A stretch of 64,000 nt of DNA from Eubacteriales Family XIII. Incertae Sedis bacterium (lineage in GTDB: Bacteria; Bacillota; Clostridia; Peptostreptococcales; Anaerovoracaceae): NCBI GenBank assembly GCA_031272485.1, contig JAISTV010000019.1, positions 40,025-104,024 on the forward strand. Direction: 5' to 3'. A program made the position numbers and the translations under genes. The notes under the pieces are model-generated. The model ran no database searches. It was not told where the DNA came from and saw only the letters and a program-made list of their open reading frames with translations. Within the stretch, counting starts at the first letter, position 1, and each line of letters begins with the position of its first letter. Shown piece by piece: positions 51,833 through 62,684 of this stretch.

Positions 51833-53027
51833 TTTCCATGCCTTTCATTCTGAGTTTCTCGCGGTGAATGAGCGGGCTTTTCGTGCGCACGAGCCCTGCG
51901 CCCGCCTGATACGTAAAGAGCGGGTTGAGCGTTATCTCGCCGTTCGTAATCCCCGCAATCTCGGAGATCTCGCGCACCGCGCGCCGCCCGCCCGTGAGTC
52001 TGCCGAGGTGCACCAGGATGTCTATCCCTTCCGTAATCTGCCGGCGGATGGCCGCCACCGGAAAGTCCGCCGCCTGCAGGAACATGGCCTCGAGCCGGTA
52101 GAGCATACCCTGCGGCGAGTTGCCGTGCCCCGTAGACAGCGACCCCGCGTGCCCCGTGTTCATGGCCTGAATCATATCCAGAACCTCCGCGCCGCGCACC
52201 TCGCCTACGATTATCCGGTCCGGCCGCATACGCAGGCTCGCCTTGATCAGGTCGCGCACGGATATGCCGCCCTGCCCGGTCTCGTTTGCGCTGCGGCACT
52301 CGAGCCGCACGATGTTCGCTATCTCCCGGATCTGCAGCTCGGCGGAATCCTCAATCGTCACGATGCGCTCGTCCTTCGGAATGAAGTTGGAAAGCACGTT
52401 GAGAAACGTGGTCTTGCCCGAGCTCGTCCCGCCGCTGATGAATATGTTGTAGGCGCACAGCACCAGCGTCTCGAGGAACGTGGCCGCCTCTTCCGTAAGT
52501 GTGCCGTATGCCAGCAGGTCCGCCATGGTTATGCGCGATTTGGGGAAGCGCCGGATAGTCAGGATGGGGCCGCCGAGGGCAATGTTCTTGCTCACGGCGT
52601 GAACGCGACTGCCGTCGGCCAGCCTGGCATCCAGGATGGGGCTTCTTTCGTTGATCTCGCGGTGCACGCCGGCAGCGATCCGGCGGATTACTTCCTCCAG
52701 TTCGCCCGTGCTCTCGAACCGGACACCGGCGCGGGTGAGCTTGCCTGCCCGCTCCACGAACACGTCATCCGGTCCGTTCACCATGATTTCCGTTACGTCT
52801 TCATCGGCGGCGAGCGGCTCGAGGACAGACAGATCCCGCCTGGTGCGGTCGAAAACCGTCTCGGCAGCCCTTATCTTGTCGCCTATGGATATGCCGTCGT
52901 AGCCCGGGTCCTCCAGGACCCGCTGCTCCAGATACTCGCGCACCTCCAGGTCGTTTACATCCCCCGCGCGCGCATGAATATACCGCCGAACGTCGTCGGC
53001 GAGCTCCTTTAATTGATTGGTTGTCAT
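51819..53027 (-). CDS. cpaF: TadA/CpaF-type pilus assembly ATPase
   Basis: A 402-residue secretion ATPase of the GspE/VirB11 superfamily. Walker A is SGGTSSGKTTFLNVL, the Asp box carries VTIEDSAEL, Walker B is RMRPDRIIVGEVRGAE and the His box includes TGHAGSLSTGH. The N-terminal domain has ITEIMVNGPDDVFVER, typical of CpaF. It powers pilin extrusion. The start overlaps the TadZ stop by one base. Confidence 0.96.
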   Translation of the reverse strand: MTTNQLKELADDVRRYIHARAGDVNDLEVREYLEQRVLEDPGYDGISIGDKIRAAETVFDRTRRDLSVLEPLAADEDVTEIMVNGPDDVFVERAGKLTRAGVRFESTGELEEVIRRIAAGVHREINERSPILDARLADGSRVHAVSKNIALGGPILTIRRFPKSRITMADLLAYGTLTEEAATFLETLVLCAYNIFISGGTSSGKTTFLNVLSNFIPKDERIVTIEDSAELQIREIANIVRLECRSANETGQGGISVRDLIKASLRMRPDRIIVGEVRGAEVLDMIQAMNTGHAGSLSTGHGNSPQGMLYRLEAMFLQAADFPVAAIRRQITEGIDILVHLGRLTGGRRAVREISEIAGITNGEITLNPLFTYQAGAGLVRTKSPLIHREKLRMKGMENDRL

Positions 53028-54160
53028 CAGGATCCGGCTCCTTCCTCTCCTGTCAGTCTCAAAGCCAGCTCATAGACCGCGCGGCCGAATGCGCCGGACA
53101 GGTCTATCTGGATGCCGTCTTTCGTTTGGTGAAAACTCGCTGGGTCTTCCGGGATGCGGGTCACCTCGCCGCCGCGCAGGAACGCAGGCGTCCCGTCCGG
53201 GAACACCTCCTCCTCCGGACGGCGGGTGGAGCGGTTTACGGCCGGCAGAACCCGCAGCTGCGGGAAGTCCCCGCTTGCAGCTTTTTGTACCGCGAACTGA
53301 AACGCGGAAAAACGCTTGGTGGTGGACTCCGCCTCAACCGGTATGAGGACGGCGTCCGGGATCTCTCGAATCAGACGCGCGGAGAAGAGCGGCGATGCAT
53401 CCAGAATCAAACAGTCCGGCTTCACCTCGCGCATAAGCGCGTTTAAGAAAGCCGGCAGGTTCTCGCTGTCCGGATCGCCGAGCGGGTTCAGGCCCGCCGC
53501 GGGCGCAAACCGCTTCACGCCGTGCACGTCTGTAAGAAGATGCGCAGAGAGATATCCGAGAAAACGCTCCCGATCTCCGCGCAGGAAGTGAAAGTAACTC
53601 GCGGCAGCGCTCCCCGCCGGTGCCTCAGAAACGGGACACAGCGCGCGGGACTCAAAGGCCTCGAGGCTAACGTAAAGGGCGGAGCGCTTCCGGAAGACCG
53701 AGAGCGCACGCGCCAGGGTTATGGCTATGCTGCTTACGCCGCTGCCGCCGCCGGCACCGAAGAGAATAATGGTTTCGGTAAGGAATGAGTTCTCCTCTTC
53801 ACGGCGGATGGGCAGCTTGTGCTTTTCGGCGTAAACCTGCCGGATCCGCGCCGCCATTTCGCTCACAGGCGCATAGCGGTGCAGCGCGTTCCAGCCTTGC
53901 GGCGGAAGCTGCTTTCGGGCATCATACAGCAGGATGGTAGTGTCTTTGTCAGGAAGTGAGATGGCGGCGCCGGCACCGTTCGTGCGCGCCGCTTCCCATT
54001 CCTCCATACACAGCAAACACACGTCGTAAGTAAAAGGCGCCGCCGGGATTTTTGAAAATAGCTGGATTGAGAATCCCGGCTGCAAGGCAGCGAATGCGCG
54101 GGTAAGCGCCTCCGCATAAGATTTGTCTGGCTCAATTGCTGCTAACATAAGATTGTTCAT
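53027..54160 (-). CDS. cpaE: TadZ/CpaE-like localisation ATPase with degenerate P-loop
   Basis: A 377-residue protein: an N-terminal receiver-like domain (about 1-115) and a C-terminal MinD/ParA-like domain (about 125-360). The P-loop reads FGAGGGSGVSSIAI and has no lysine where ParA proteins have KGGxGKS. Other TadZ proteins also carry altered Walker boxes. TadZ marks the pole or site of the pilus machine. GGAG lies 6 bases before ATG 54160; an ATG 12 codons upstream has weaker support. It is the first gene of the operon. Confidence 0.87.
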   Translation of the reverse strand: MNNLMLAAIEPDKSYAEALTRAFAALQPGFSIQLFSKIPAAPFTYDVCLLCMEEWEAARTNGAGAAISLPDKDTTILLYDARKQLPPQGWNALHRYAPVSEMAARIRQVYAEKHKLPIRREEENSFLTETIILFGAGGGSGVSSIAITLARALSVFRKRSALYVSLEAFESRALCPVSEAPAGSAAASYFHFLRGDRERFLGYLSAHLLTDVHGVKRFAPAAGLNPLGDPDSENLPAFLNALMREVKPDCLILDASPLFSARLIREIPDAVLIPVEAESTTKRFSAFQFAVQKAASGDFPQLRVLPAVNRSTRRPEEEVFPDGTPAFLRGGEVTRIPEDPASFHQTKDGIQIDLSGAFGRAVYELALRLTGEEGAGS

Positions 54161-54175
54161 AAGTAACTCCGTGTC

Positions 54176-54225
54176 TATACTGTATATTTCTCCCACAGTA
54201 TACGGCGGATATTACTCCTTGTCAA
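54176..54225 (-). promoter_or_regulatory. Tad operon promoter with inverted-repeat operator
   Basis: TTGACA (54220-54225, minus strand), 17 bases, TATACT (54197-54202). A perfect 8-bp inverted repeat TATACTGT/ACAGTATA (arms 54176-54183 and 54195-54202, 11-base gap) includes the -10 hexamer and covers the start region. A protein bound there would block transcription. Confidence 0.65.
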
Positions 54226-54265
54226 CCCTATTTTTGGAATTTCTTTAGAATTTTTTGGAATCACC

Positions 54266-54335
54266 GGCCACGCGCCCTCCCCGCCGCGCGCAGCGCGGCG
54301 CGCCGGCGTGGCCAAAATTTCAACTTAAGTTGAAA
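54266..54335. repeat. Two adjacent palindromes between ppdK and the Tad operon
   Basis: First a GC-rich dyad: GGCCACGC (54266-54273) with GCGTGGCC (54306-54313), and GCCGCGC-GCA-GCGCGGC inside it. Then a perfect 18-bp AT-rich palindrome TTTCAACTTAAGTTGAAA (54318-54335). They lie between the Tad promoter and the ppdK terminator, in non-coding sequence. Confidence 0.7.
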
Positions 54336-54341
54336 ATTTGT

Positions 54342-54357
54342 CCTTGGCGTAGTCTTG

Positions 54358-54368
<11 letters not shown>
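54342..54368 (-). terminator. ppdK terminator
   Basis: CCTTAGCGTAG-5-base loop-CTACGCCAAGG, an 11-bp stem with one mismatch that includes the ppdK stop codon. ACAAATTTTC follows, a weak T tract. Confidence 0.55.
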
Positions 54369-56982
<2,614 letters not shown>

Positions 56983-57021
56983 GGTTCTTCTCCTCCCCTC
57001 TGGTTGGTCTGTATGTGCGTC

Positions 57022-57042
57022 GGGTGGCCCGCAGGGCCACCC
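57022..57042. terminator. Hairpin between glyS and ppdK
   Basis: GGGTGGCCC-GCA-GGGCCACCC, a perfect 9-bp stem with a 3-base loop, 10 bases after the glyS stop. It lacks a T tract, so it may pause or process the transcript rather than end it. Confidence 0.5.
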
Positions 57043-57052
57043 GTTCGTTAAC

Positions 57053-58462
57053 TCAGAAATGCAGGCGCTCTTCTATGTACCCGCGCACCTCGCTTATGGG
57101 CAGTCTGACCTGCTCCATGCTGTCGCGGTCGCGCACCGTGACCGCCCCGTCCTCTTCCGTCTCGAAGTCCACGGTTATGCAGAACGGCGTACCTGCCTCG
57201 TCCTGCCTGCGGTACCGCTTTCCGATATTCCCGGAAAGGTCGTAGTCCGTCATGAAGTACTTGCTCAGCTCCGCGTGCAGCGCTTCCGCAGGCTCCGCGA
57301 GCTTCTTGGACAGCGGCAGCACCGCCGCCTTGAACGGCGCCAGCGCCGGGTGCAGATGCAGCACCGTGCGCACATCGTCCGTGCTCTTCTCATCCTCCGC
57401 CAGATTCTCCTCCTCGTACGCGTTTACGAGGAACGCCAGCAGCACCCGGTCCGCGCCCAGCGAGGGCTCTATGCAGTACGGAACGTACTTCTCGTTCGTC
57501 TCCGGGTCGCGGTAGCTGAGCTCCTGCCCCGAATGCTCGGAATGCCGCTTCAGGTCGAAGTCCGTGCGGTCCGCTATGCCCCACAGCTCTCCCCATCCGA
57601 ACGGGAAGAGGAATTCAATGTCGGTGGTCGCGTTGCTGTAGTGGGAGAGCTCTTCCTCCCCGTGGTCGCGCATCTTGATGCGTTCCTCCTTCATGCCCAG
57701 CGCCAGCAGGAAGTTCTTGCAATAGTCCTTCCAGTAGGCGAACCACTCCAGGTCCGTCCCCGGCTCGCAGAAGAACTCCAGCTCCATCTGCTCAAACTCG
57801 CGCGTGCGGAAGATAAAATTGCCCGGCGTAATCTCGTTGCGGAAGGACTTGCCCACCTGCGCTATGCCGAACGGAATCTTCTTGCGCGACGTACGCTGCA
57901 CACTCTTGAAGTTCACGAAGATGCCCTGTGCCGTCTCCGGCCGGAGGTAAATCTCGTTCTGCGAATCCTCCGTTACGCCCGCGTGCGTGCGGAACATGAG
58001 GTTAAACTGACGGATGCCCGTAAAGTCGCTCTTGCCGCAGTCCGGGCACTTTATGCCGTTGTCCTTGATAAACTGCTCCATCTTCTCGTTGGACCAGCCG
58101 TCCACCACTTCCGGCGTTCCCTTTTCCGCCAGATACGCCTCGATAAGCTGGTCCGCGCGGAACCGGGACTTACACGCCCGGCAGTCAATCAGCGGGTCGG
58201 CGAACCCGCCCACATGCCCCGAGGCCACCCAGACCTCACGGTTCATGAGAATGGCCGCGTCCACCCCTACGTTATAAGGGGACTCCTGCACGAACTTGCG
58301 CCACCAGGCGCGCTTGATGTTGTTCTTAAGCTCCACGCCCAGCGGGCCGTAATCCCAGCTGTTCGCCAGACCACCGTAGATCTCCGAACCGGAATAAATG
58401 AAACCTCTGTTTTTGCACAAAGCGACGAGCTTCTCCATCGTCACTGACTGGGGAATATCCAT
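57053..58462 (-). CDS. glyQS: Glycine--tRNA ligase, dimeric type
   Basis: A 469-residue class II synthetase of the single-chain alpha2 form. The N-terminus has [21 protein letters not shown]; motif 2 includes [21 protein letters not shown]; motif 3 is in [14 protein letters not shown]. Zinc-type cysteines lie in the insertion ([17 protein letters not shown]). A C-terminal anticodon-binding domain follows. GAGAGGTAGT precedes the ATG. No T-box leader fits in the 72-base gap upstream. Confidence 0.98.
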   Translation of the reverse strand: MDIPQSVTMEKLVALCKNRGFIYSGSEIYGGLANSWDYGPLGVELKNNIKRAWWRKFVQESPYNVGVDAAILMNREVWVASGHVGGFADPLIDCRACKSRFRADQLIEAYLAEKGTPEVVDGWSNEKMEQFIKDNGIKCPDCGKSDFTGIRQFNLMFRTHAGVTEDSQNEIYLRPETAQGIFVNFKSVQRTSRKKIPFGIAQVGKSFRNEITPGNFIFRTREFEQMELEFFCEPGTDLEWFAYWKDYCKNFLLALGMKEERIKMRDHGEEELSHYSNATTDIEFLFPFGWGELWGIADRTDFDLKRHSEHSGQELSYRDPETNEKYVPYCIEPSLGADRVLLAFLVNAYEEENLAEDEKSTDDVRTVLHLHPALAPFKAAVLPLSKKLAEPAEALHAELSKYFMTDYDLSGNIGKRYRRQDEAGTPFCITVDFETEEDGAVTVRDRDSMEQVRLPISEVRGYIEERLHF

Positions 58463-58534
58463 ACTACCTCTCTTTATTTCTATGCCTGTTATAAAGAATG
58501 CCTGTTATTATTTCCGGGCCCTCGCGCGTGCGGT

Positions 58535-59233
58535 CTATTCCTCCGCAGCCTCCGCCGCCTCATCCGCAGCCGCAGCCGCCTCGGCGTCCGCCTCTTCCGC
58601 AGCTTCCTCCGCGCCTTCTTCCGTGCGGGAGACGCGCTTCTTCGCCTCTTCCCACATCTCGTCGACGGTGTCCTTGAAGTTATCCGCCTTTACATGCGCC
58701 TTGCGCTTGCCCTTGCCTACCACGTCCTGCGCCTTGCCGCGCACCGAGTCCACCACGTCCGAGCCCTTCTCTTTAATGGTATCCTTCAGGTCGCTGCCCT
58801 TCTCCGCCACCTTGGAGAACTTGTCGTTCGCCTTGTCGGAGATGTTGACCACCGAGCCGTCCGTCTTGAACAGTTCTATGCTGCACTTGGTTCCGAACGC
58901 CGCAATCACGCCTATGATGGCCGCCCACGGCGCCAGCACCGTGCCTACTATGCTCACGTTCACCGGAAGACTCAGAAGAACCTCGTCGTCCTTCTTGATG
59001 GTAATCTTCGAAACGTTCCCCTTCTTGATGGCCTCCTTGACCTTGTCAAGCAGCGCCTTGGCCTGATCGCCGAGCTTCTCCGTCCCGGTTATGTTCAGGG
59101 TTTCCTCGATGCTGATGATGGCATCCACGACGTTTCCGTCCGCAGCCTCCAGCGCTTCCTTCGCCTCTTTGTAACTGACGCCCGTCCTGTCCTTGACGAG
59201 TTCGACTTTCTCCAGCGTGATTTCCATCTTCAT
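58535..59233 (-). CDS. DUF4342 protein with UBA-like N-terminus
   Basis: A 232-residue protein: a UBA/TS-N-like three-helix domain (about 1-45, LVKDRTGVSYKEAKEALEAADGNVVDAI), a DUF4342 region (about 70-125) with a hydrophobic segment VNVSIVGTVLAPWAAIIGVI, then a charged helical part and a long Ala/Glu tail (about 205-232). Family function is unknown. It overlaps recO by 4 bases, in the common recO-DUF4342-glyS order. Confidence 0.85.
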   Translation of the reverse strand: MKMEITLEKVELVKDRTGVSYKEAKEALEAADGNVVDAIISIEETLNITGTEKLGDQAKALLDKVKEAIKKGNVSKITIKKDDEVLLSLPVNVSIVGTVLAPWAAIIGVIAAFGTKCSIELFKTDGSVVNISDKANDKFSKVAEKGSDLKDTIKEKGSDVVDSVRGKAQDVVGKGKRKAHVKADNFKDTVDEMWEEAKKRVSRTEEGAEEAAEEADAEAAAAADEAAEAAEE

Positions 59234-59883
59234 ACCTCCTTGGGCAAATCGCTCTTCAGCGGGCCAATATCGAATTGTGCCGCGCCGTATCTCAGTAGAA
59301 GCCTCAGCAGCTTCGCACTTTTTTCACTTGGCAACGTGAGATTTCGCATTGCACAAAGCGGGTTGTCTCTAATGTAGATTATCGTATCTATTGTAACAAA
59401 ATCAAGGGCTGATAGCAACGCATCGCTATGGAAATTTTCCGGCGCCGGCAGAACCCCGAGCGCTTGAAAAGCCTTGAGAAAATAGGCGCTGGACACCGTA
59501 TCGTAGTCCTGCTTCCGTTCTTCCAGAATCCCCAGATATTCCACGAGCAGCCGGTATATCTCCGGCTCCGGCACATCCTCCGGCAGCATCTTCTCCGTAA
59601 ACTCCAGCGCCAGCGAGGCCGCCTGGTACCGGTCGTAGTCCTCCGCGAGGGCCAGGTAAGCATGCACCGCTTCCGCCCCGCGCACGTTCCACCGGCCCCG
59701 GTTTTCCGTCAGCTGATACCGCCCCCGCGTAAACCGCCGCACCGCCAGCGCGCTCCTTCCCTTCCCGCGCTCGCTTATGGACGTCCCCGCGCTAATCTTC
59801 CCGCACTGGTCCGTAAAAAGCAGCAGGACGCTGCGGCCCTTCACCGCCTGCGTCCGCCGGAAAACAAGCCCCTCGCACTCCAT
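59230..59883 (-). CDS. recO: DNA repair protein RecO
   Basis: A 217-residue RecO that loads RecA with RecF and RecR. The N-terminal OB fold starts MECEGLVFRRTQAVKGRSVLL and the helical C-domain includes FLKAFQALGVLP. The four-cysteine zinc finger present in many RecO proteins is absent (only two scattered cysteines remain), and the protein is shorter than the usual 240-250. The start has AAGGA at 6 bases; a longer frame upstream lies in era. Confidence 0.88.
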   Translation of the reverse strand: MECEGLVFRRTQAVKGRSVLLLFTDQCGKISAGTSISERGKGRSALAVRRFTRGRYQLTENRGRWNVRGAEAVHAYLALAEDYDRYQAASLALEFTEKMLPEDVPEPEIYRLLVEYLGILEERKQDYDTVSSAYFLKAFQALGVLPAPENFHSDALLSALDFVTIDTIIYIRDNPLCAMRNLTLPSEKSAKLLRLLLRYGAAQFDIGPLKSDLPKEV

Positions 59884-59885
59884 GG

Positions 59886-60767
59886 CTATTCCTTGTACCC
59901 GAGCGAGCCCAGCATAAAGTCGCTGTCCCGCCAGTTGCTCTTGACCTTGACCCACAGCTCCAGAAACACCTTGGTGCCCAGCAGCCGCTCGATCTCTTCG
60001 CGCGCGCTCTTGCCCACGCCCTTGAGCTTCCGTCCGTCCTTGCCAATGATAATGCCCTTATGCGATTTCTTCTCGCAGTAGATAACCGCCGAGATCTTCG
60101 TGAGCCCTTCGCCTTCCTCGTAGCTTTCGATTTCCACCGCTACCCCGTGGGGCACCTCGTCGCTGAGGTAATGCAGCAATTTTTCGCGTATGATCTCCGT
60201 AACGAGAAAGCGTTCCGGATGGTCGGTAATCATGTCCGGCGGGAAGAACTGCGGCCCATCCGGCATGCAGCGCTTGACCAGGCCGAGCACGTAGTCCACG
60301 TTTTCGCCGGCCGGCGCGTTGGTTCCTACAATCTCCTGAAAGACCCCCTGCTTCTCAAAGGACTCGTACGCCGCCCGGAATTCCTCCGGCCCGCGCAGAT
60401 CCATCTTGCTCAGGATGAGAAACTTGGGCGTGTCCTTAATCCCCTTGAGCTTTTCGGTTATAAACGCGTCGCCGCCCTTATCCGAATACGCTTCGTCGGA
60501 GAGAAACAGGATGGCGTCCGCGTCCGCGAGCGTGCCCAGCGCCGTGCTTGCCATGAACTCGCCCAGCTTGTTTCTGGCTTTGGTTATGCCCGGGGTGTCA
60601 ATAAAAACTACTTGACACTCGGAATCGGTGTATATGCCGCGAATCCGGTTGCGGGTGGTCTGCGGCTTGTCCGCCGTAATGGCCACCTTCTCACCGAGCA
60701 TGGCATTTAAGAGCGTGGATTTGCCTACGTTCGGCCGCCCCACGATGGCGCAGAATCCTGCTTTCAT
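59886..60767 (-). CDS. era: GTPase Era
   Basis: A 293-residue GTPase for 16S rRNA maturation. G1 GRPNVGKSTL, G3 DTPG and the KH RNA-binding domain (GIIIGKDGRKLKGVGKSAREEIE) are intact. The G4 motif, NKxD in most, reads SKMD here, and the G5 area is GTNAPAGENVD rather than SA(K/L)xGxNVD. Guanine binding may be altered, or this lineage tolerates the change. It overlaps ybeY by 4 bases. Confidence 0.96.
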   Translation of the reverse strand: MKAGFCAIVGRPNVGKSTLLNAMLGEKVAITADKPQTTRNRIRGIYTDSECQVVFIDTPGITKARNKLGEFMASTALGTLADADAILFLSDEAYSDKGGDAFITEKLKGIKDTPKFLILSKMDLRGPEEFRAAYESFEKQGVFQEIVGTNAPAGENVDYVLGLVKRCMPDGPQFFPPDMITDHPERFLVTEIIREKLLHYLSDEVPHGVAVEIESYEEGEGLTKISAVIYCEKKSHKGIIIGKDGRKLKGVGKSAREEIERLLGTKVFLELWVKVKSNWRDSDFMLGSLGYKE

Positions 60768-61255
60768 TCCCTCTCCAATCCGACCTTAAGCATTATGGCT
60801 TCCTCCTCCGTGCGCATGGCATTCTTGTCCGCGCCCGCCTCGTGGTCGTAACCCAGCAGGTGCAGCATGCTGTGCACGAAGAGATAGACGATCTCCCTGT
60901 CCGCGCCGTGTCCGTACGCCTCGGCCTGCTTCTCCGCTATGCCCGGACACAGCACCACGTCGCCGAGCGACACGCGCGCGCCGCTTACGCCCGCATCCTG
61001 CGCGCGCACCTCTTCTATGGTAGAGAACATGGGAAAGGAGAGCACGTCCGTAGGGGCATCCTTTCCGCGATGCACCCGGTTAAGGTCATGAATCTCCGCT
61101 TCCGTCACGAAACTCACGCCGACCTCGAAGAGGCCGCCCGGCAGTCCGGCCCGCTCTGCGATTACGTCTGCGGCCATTGCCATTGCCGCCACAAAACGCT
61201 CCTCCCTGCCGCCGGGAACGGAAACGCCGGGGCTCGACGCAAACAGGATTTCCAT
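60764..61255 (-). CDS. ybeY: Endoribonuclease YbeY
   Basis: A 163-residue metal-dependent RNase for rRNA processing. The HxxxHxxxxxH zinc site is HSMLHLLGYDHE, and VLSFPMF and ALGDVVLCPG-like (SLGDVVLCPG) segments are conserved. The start MEILFASS is preferred because GGAGG lies 8 bases upstream, inside the end of phoH; a codon six residues earlier is also possible. Confidence 0.95.
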   Translation of the reverse strand: MEILFASSPGVSVPGGREERFVAAMAMAADVIAERAGLPGGLFEVGVSFVTEAEIHDLNRVHRGKDAPTDVLSFPMFSTIEEVRAQDAGVSGARVSLGDVVLCPGIAEKQAEAYGHGADREIVYLFVHSMLHLLGYDHEAGADKNAMRTEEEAIMLKVGLERE

Positions 61256-61269
61256 GCTATGCGCCTCCG

Positions 61270-62328
61270 TCACGGCTTGTGCCTCTTGTCTTTCTCCTTG
61301 CCGCCCTTGGCCTTGCGGGCGTCCTTGTCGGCAGACTTGCGGCCCTTCTCGTCCGCCTTGCGCTCGTAGCTGTCGTAGGCGCCAATGATCTTGCGCACGA
61401 GGGTGTGGCGCACCACGTCGCTGTCGGTCAGGTAGCAGAAGGCAATCTCGCGCACCTTGGCGAGCACCTTCTCGGCGTGCACCAGGCCCGACTGCTTGCC
61501 GTCGAGGTCTATCTGCGTCACGTCGCCCGTGACCACCACCTTGGAGCCGAAGCCCATGCGGGTGAGGAACATCTTCATCTGTTCGCGGGTGGTGTTTTGC
61601 GCCTCGTCCAGAATGATGAAGGCGTTGTCGAGCGTGCGCCCGCGCATGTAGGCGAGCGGCACGACCTCTATGGTCTCCTTCTCCTTGAGCCGGAGCGCGG
61701 CCTCGCGGCCGAGGATGTCGTAGAGCGCATCGTAAAGCGGGCGCAGGTAAGGGTCCACCTTCTCCTGCAGGTCGCCCGGCAGAAAGCCGAGCCGCTCACC
61801 GGCCTCCACCGCCGGACGCGCCAGAATGATTTTCTCCACGTCCTTGTTCTTGAACGCCGCCACGGCCATGGCCACCGCAAGATAGGTCTTGCCCGTACCC
61901 GCCGGGCCTATGCCAAAGACGATCTCCTTGCTCTTGATGGCCTCCACGTACGCCGTCTGGCCGAGCGTCTTGGCCTTAATGGGCTTGCCGCGCTGCGTGA
62001 AAGCCACTATGTCGCGGTTCACGTTGCTCTCGCGGTAAGACTGCCCTTCCATGGAAAGGCTTATCACGTAGCCGACCTTCTGCGGGTCGAGCGTATCCCC
62101 GTTTGCAAGAATCCAAATCAGATCACGGAAGGCAGACTCGGCCTTGTCCGTCTGTTCTCCGCTGACAACAAGCGCGCCGTCGCGCAAGATGACACTTACG
62201 CCAAACGCCTCTTCAATGCGCCCCAGATTCTCATCCAGATTGCCGAACAGCTGTCGCGCATCCTCACCGGGGGGAAGGGGAATGCGGACGGTATCCATCG
62301 TTTCGTTATTCAAGTAGCGGTTTCGCAC
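61270..62328 (-). CDS. phoH: PhoH-family ATPase
   Basis: A 352-residue PhoH-like protein of the YbeY neighbourhood. Walker A is GPAGTGKTYLAVA, Walker B FIILDEAQNT, and the RGRTLDNAF sequence is typical. An N-terminal KH-like part precedes. The frame starts at GTG 62328; TTG 62313 and ATG 62298 are alternative starts, and none has a decisive ribosome binding site. The C-tail is very rich in Lys. Role in RNA metabolism is inferred from its pairing with ybeY. Confidence 0.93.
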   Translation of the reverse strand: MRNRYLNNETMDTVRIPLPPGEDARQLFGNLDENLGRIEEAFGVSVILRDGALVVSGEQTDKAESAFRDLIWILANGDTLDPQKVGYVISLSMEGQSYRESNVNRDIVAFTQRGKPIKAKTLGQTAYVEAIKSKEIVFGIGPAGTGKTYLAVAMAVAAFKNKDVEKIILARPAVEAGERLGFLPGDLQEKVDPYLRPLYDALYDILGREAALRLKEKETIEVVPLAYMRGRTLDNAFIILDEAQNTTREQMKMFLTRMGFGSKVVVTGDVTQIDLDGKQSGLVHAEKVLAKVREIAFCYLTDSDVVRHTLVRKIIGAYDSYERKADEKGRKSADKDARKAKGGKEKDKRHKP

Positions 62329-62371
62329 CTCGCTTTCGCTACCGGAGAAGCCCGGTTTTTCTGACGGAGTT

Positions 62372-62405
62372 ATAAAAAATCTGCCTTGGAGGGTCCAAAG
62401 CAGAT
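62372..62405 (-). terminator. rpsU terminator
   Basis: ATCTGCTTTGGA and TCCAAGGCAGAT pair with one G-U over a short loop and are followed by TTTTTTAT on the minus strand. It begins 10 bases after the rpsU stop. Confidence 0.85.
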
Positions 62406-62415
62406 CGTTTGTTTC

Positions 62416-62595
62416 TTAGTACTTACGAGCCTTTTTCCGGGCAGCTTCAGACTTTTTCTTCCGCTTTACGCTCGGTTTCTCATAGTGCTCTCTCTTGCGC
62501 AGCTCGGACATAACGCCGTCTCTCGCACAAGAACGCTTGAAGCGTTTCAATGCACTTTCCAAACTCTCGTTTTCCCGCACGATCACCTGTGCCAC
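62416..62595 (-). CDS. rpsU: 30S ribosomal protein bS21
   Basis: A 59-residue basic protein reading (M)[19 protein letters not shown] and ending in a Lys/Arg-rich tail, the S21 pattern. The start is GTG at 62595, with AAGGAGGT eight bases upstream. It helps translation initiation on the small subunit. It has its own promoter and terminator ahead of the phoH operon. Confidence 0.97.
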   Translation of the reverse strand: MAQVIVRENESLESALKRFKRSCARDGVMSELRKREHYEKPSVKRKKKSEAARKKARKY

Positions 62596-62646
62596 TGGCC
62601 GTCACCTCCTTTTCGCACAATCCGCTAAGCTATAACGAGCATTAAA

Positions 62647-62675
62647 ATTATATGCGCTCCCGCGGGAAAATGCAA
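62647..62675 (-). promoter_or_regulatory. rpsU promoter
   Basis: TTGCAT (62670-62675, minus strand), 17 bases, TATAAT (62647-62652). The spacer contains the 8-bp palindrome CCCGCGGG. The start is expected near 62640, about 45 bases before the GTG. Confidence 0.75.
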
Positions 62676-62684
62676 GACGCAATT

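Noticed and set aside
58463..58534. Search for a T-box leader before glyQS
   Set aside because: Only 72 bases are available and the T-box motif is absent.
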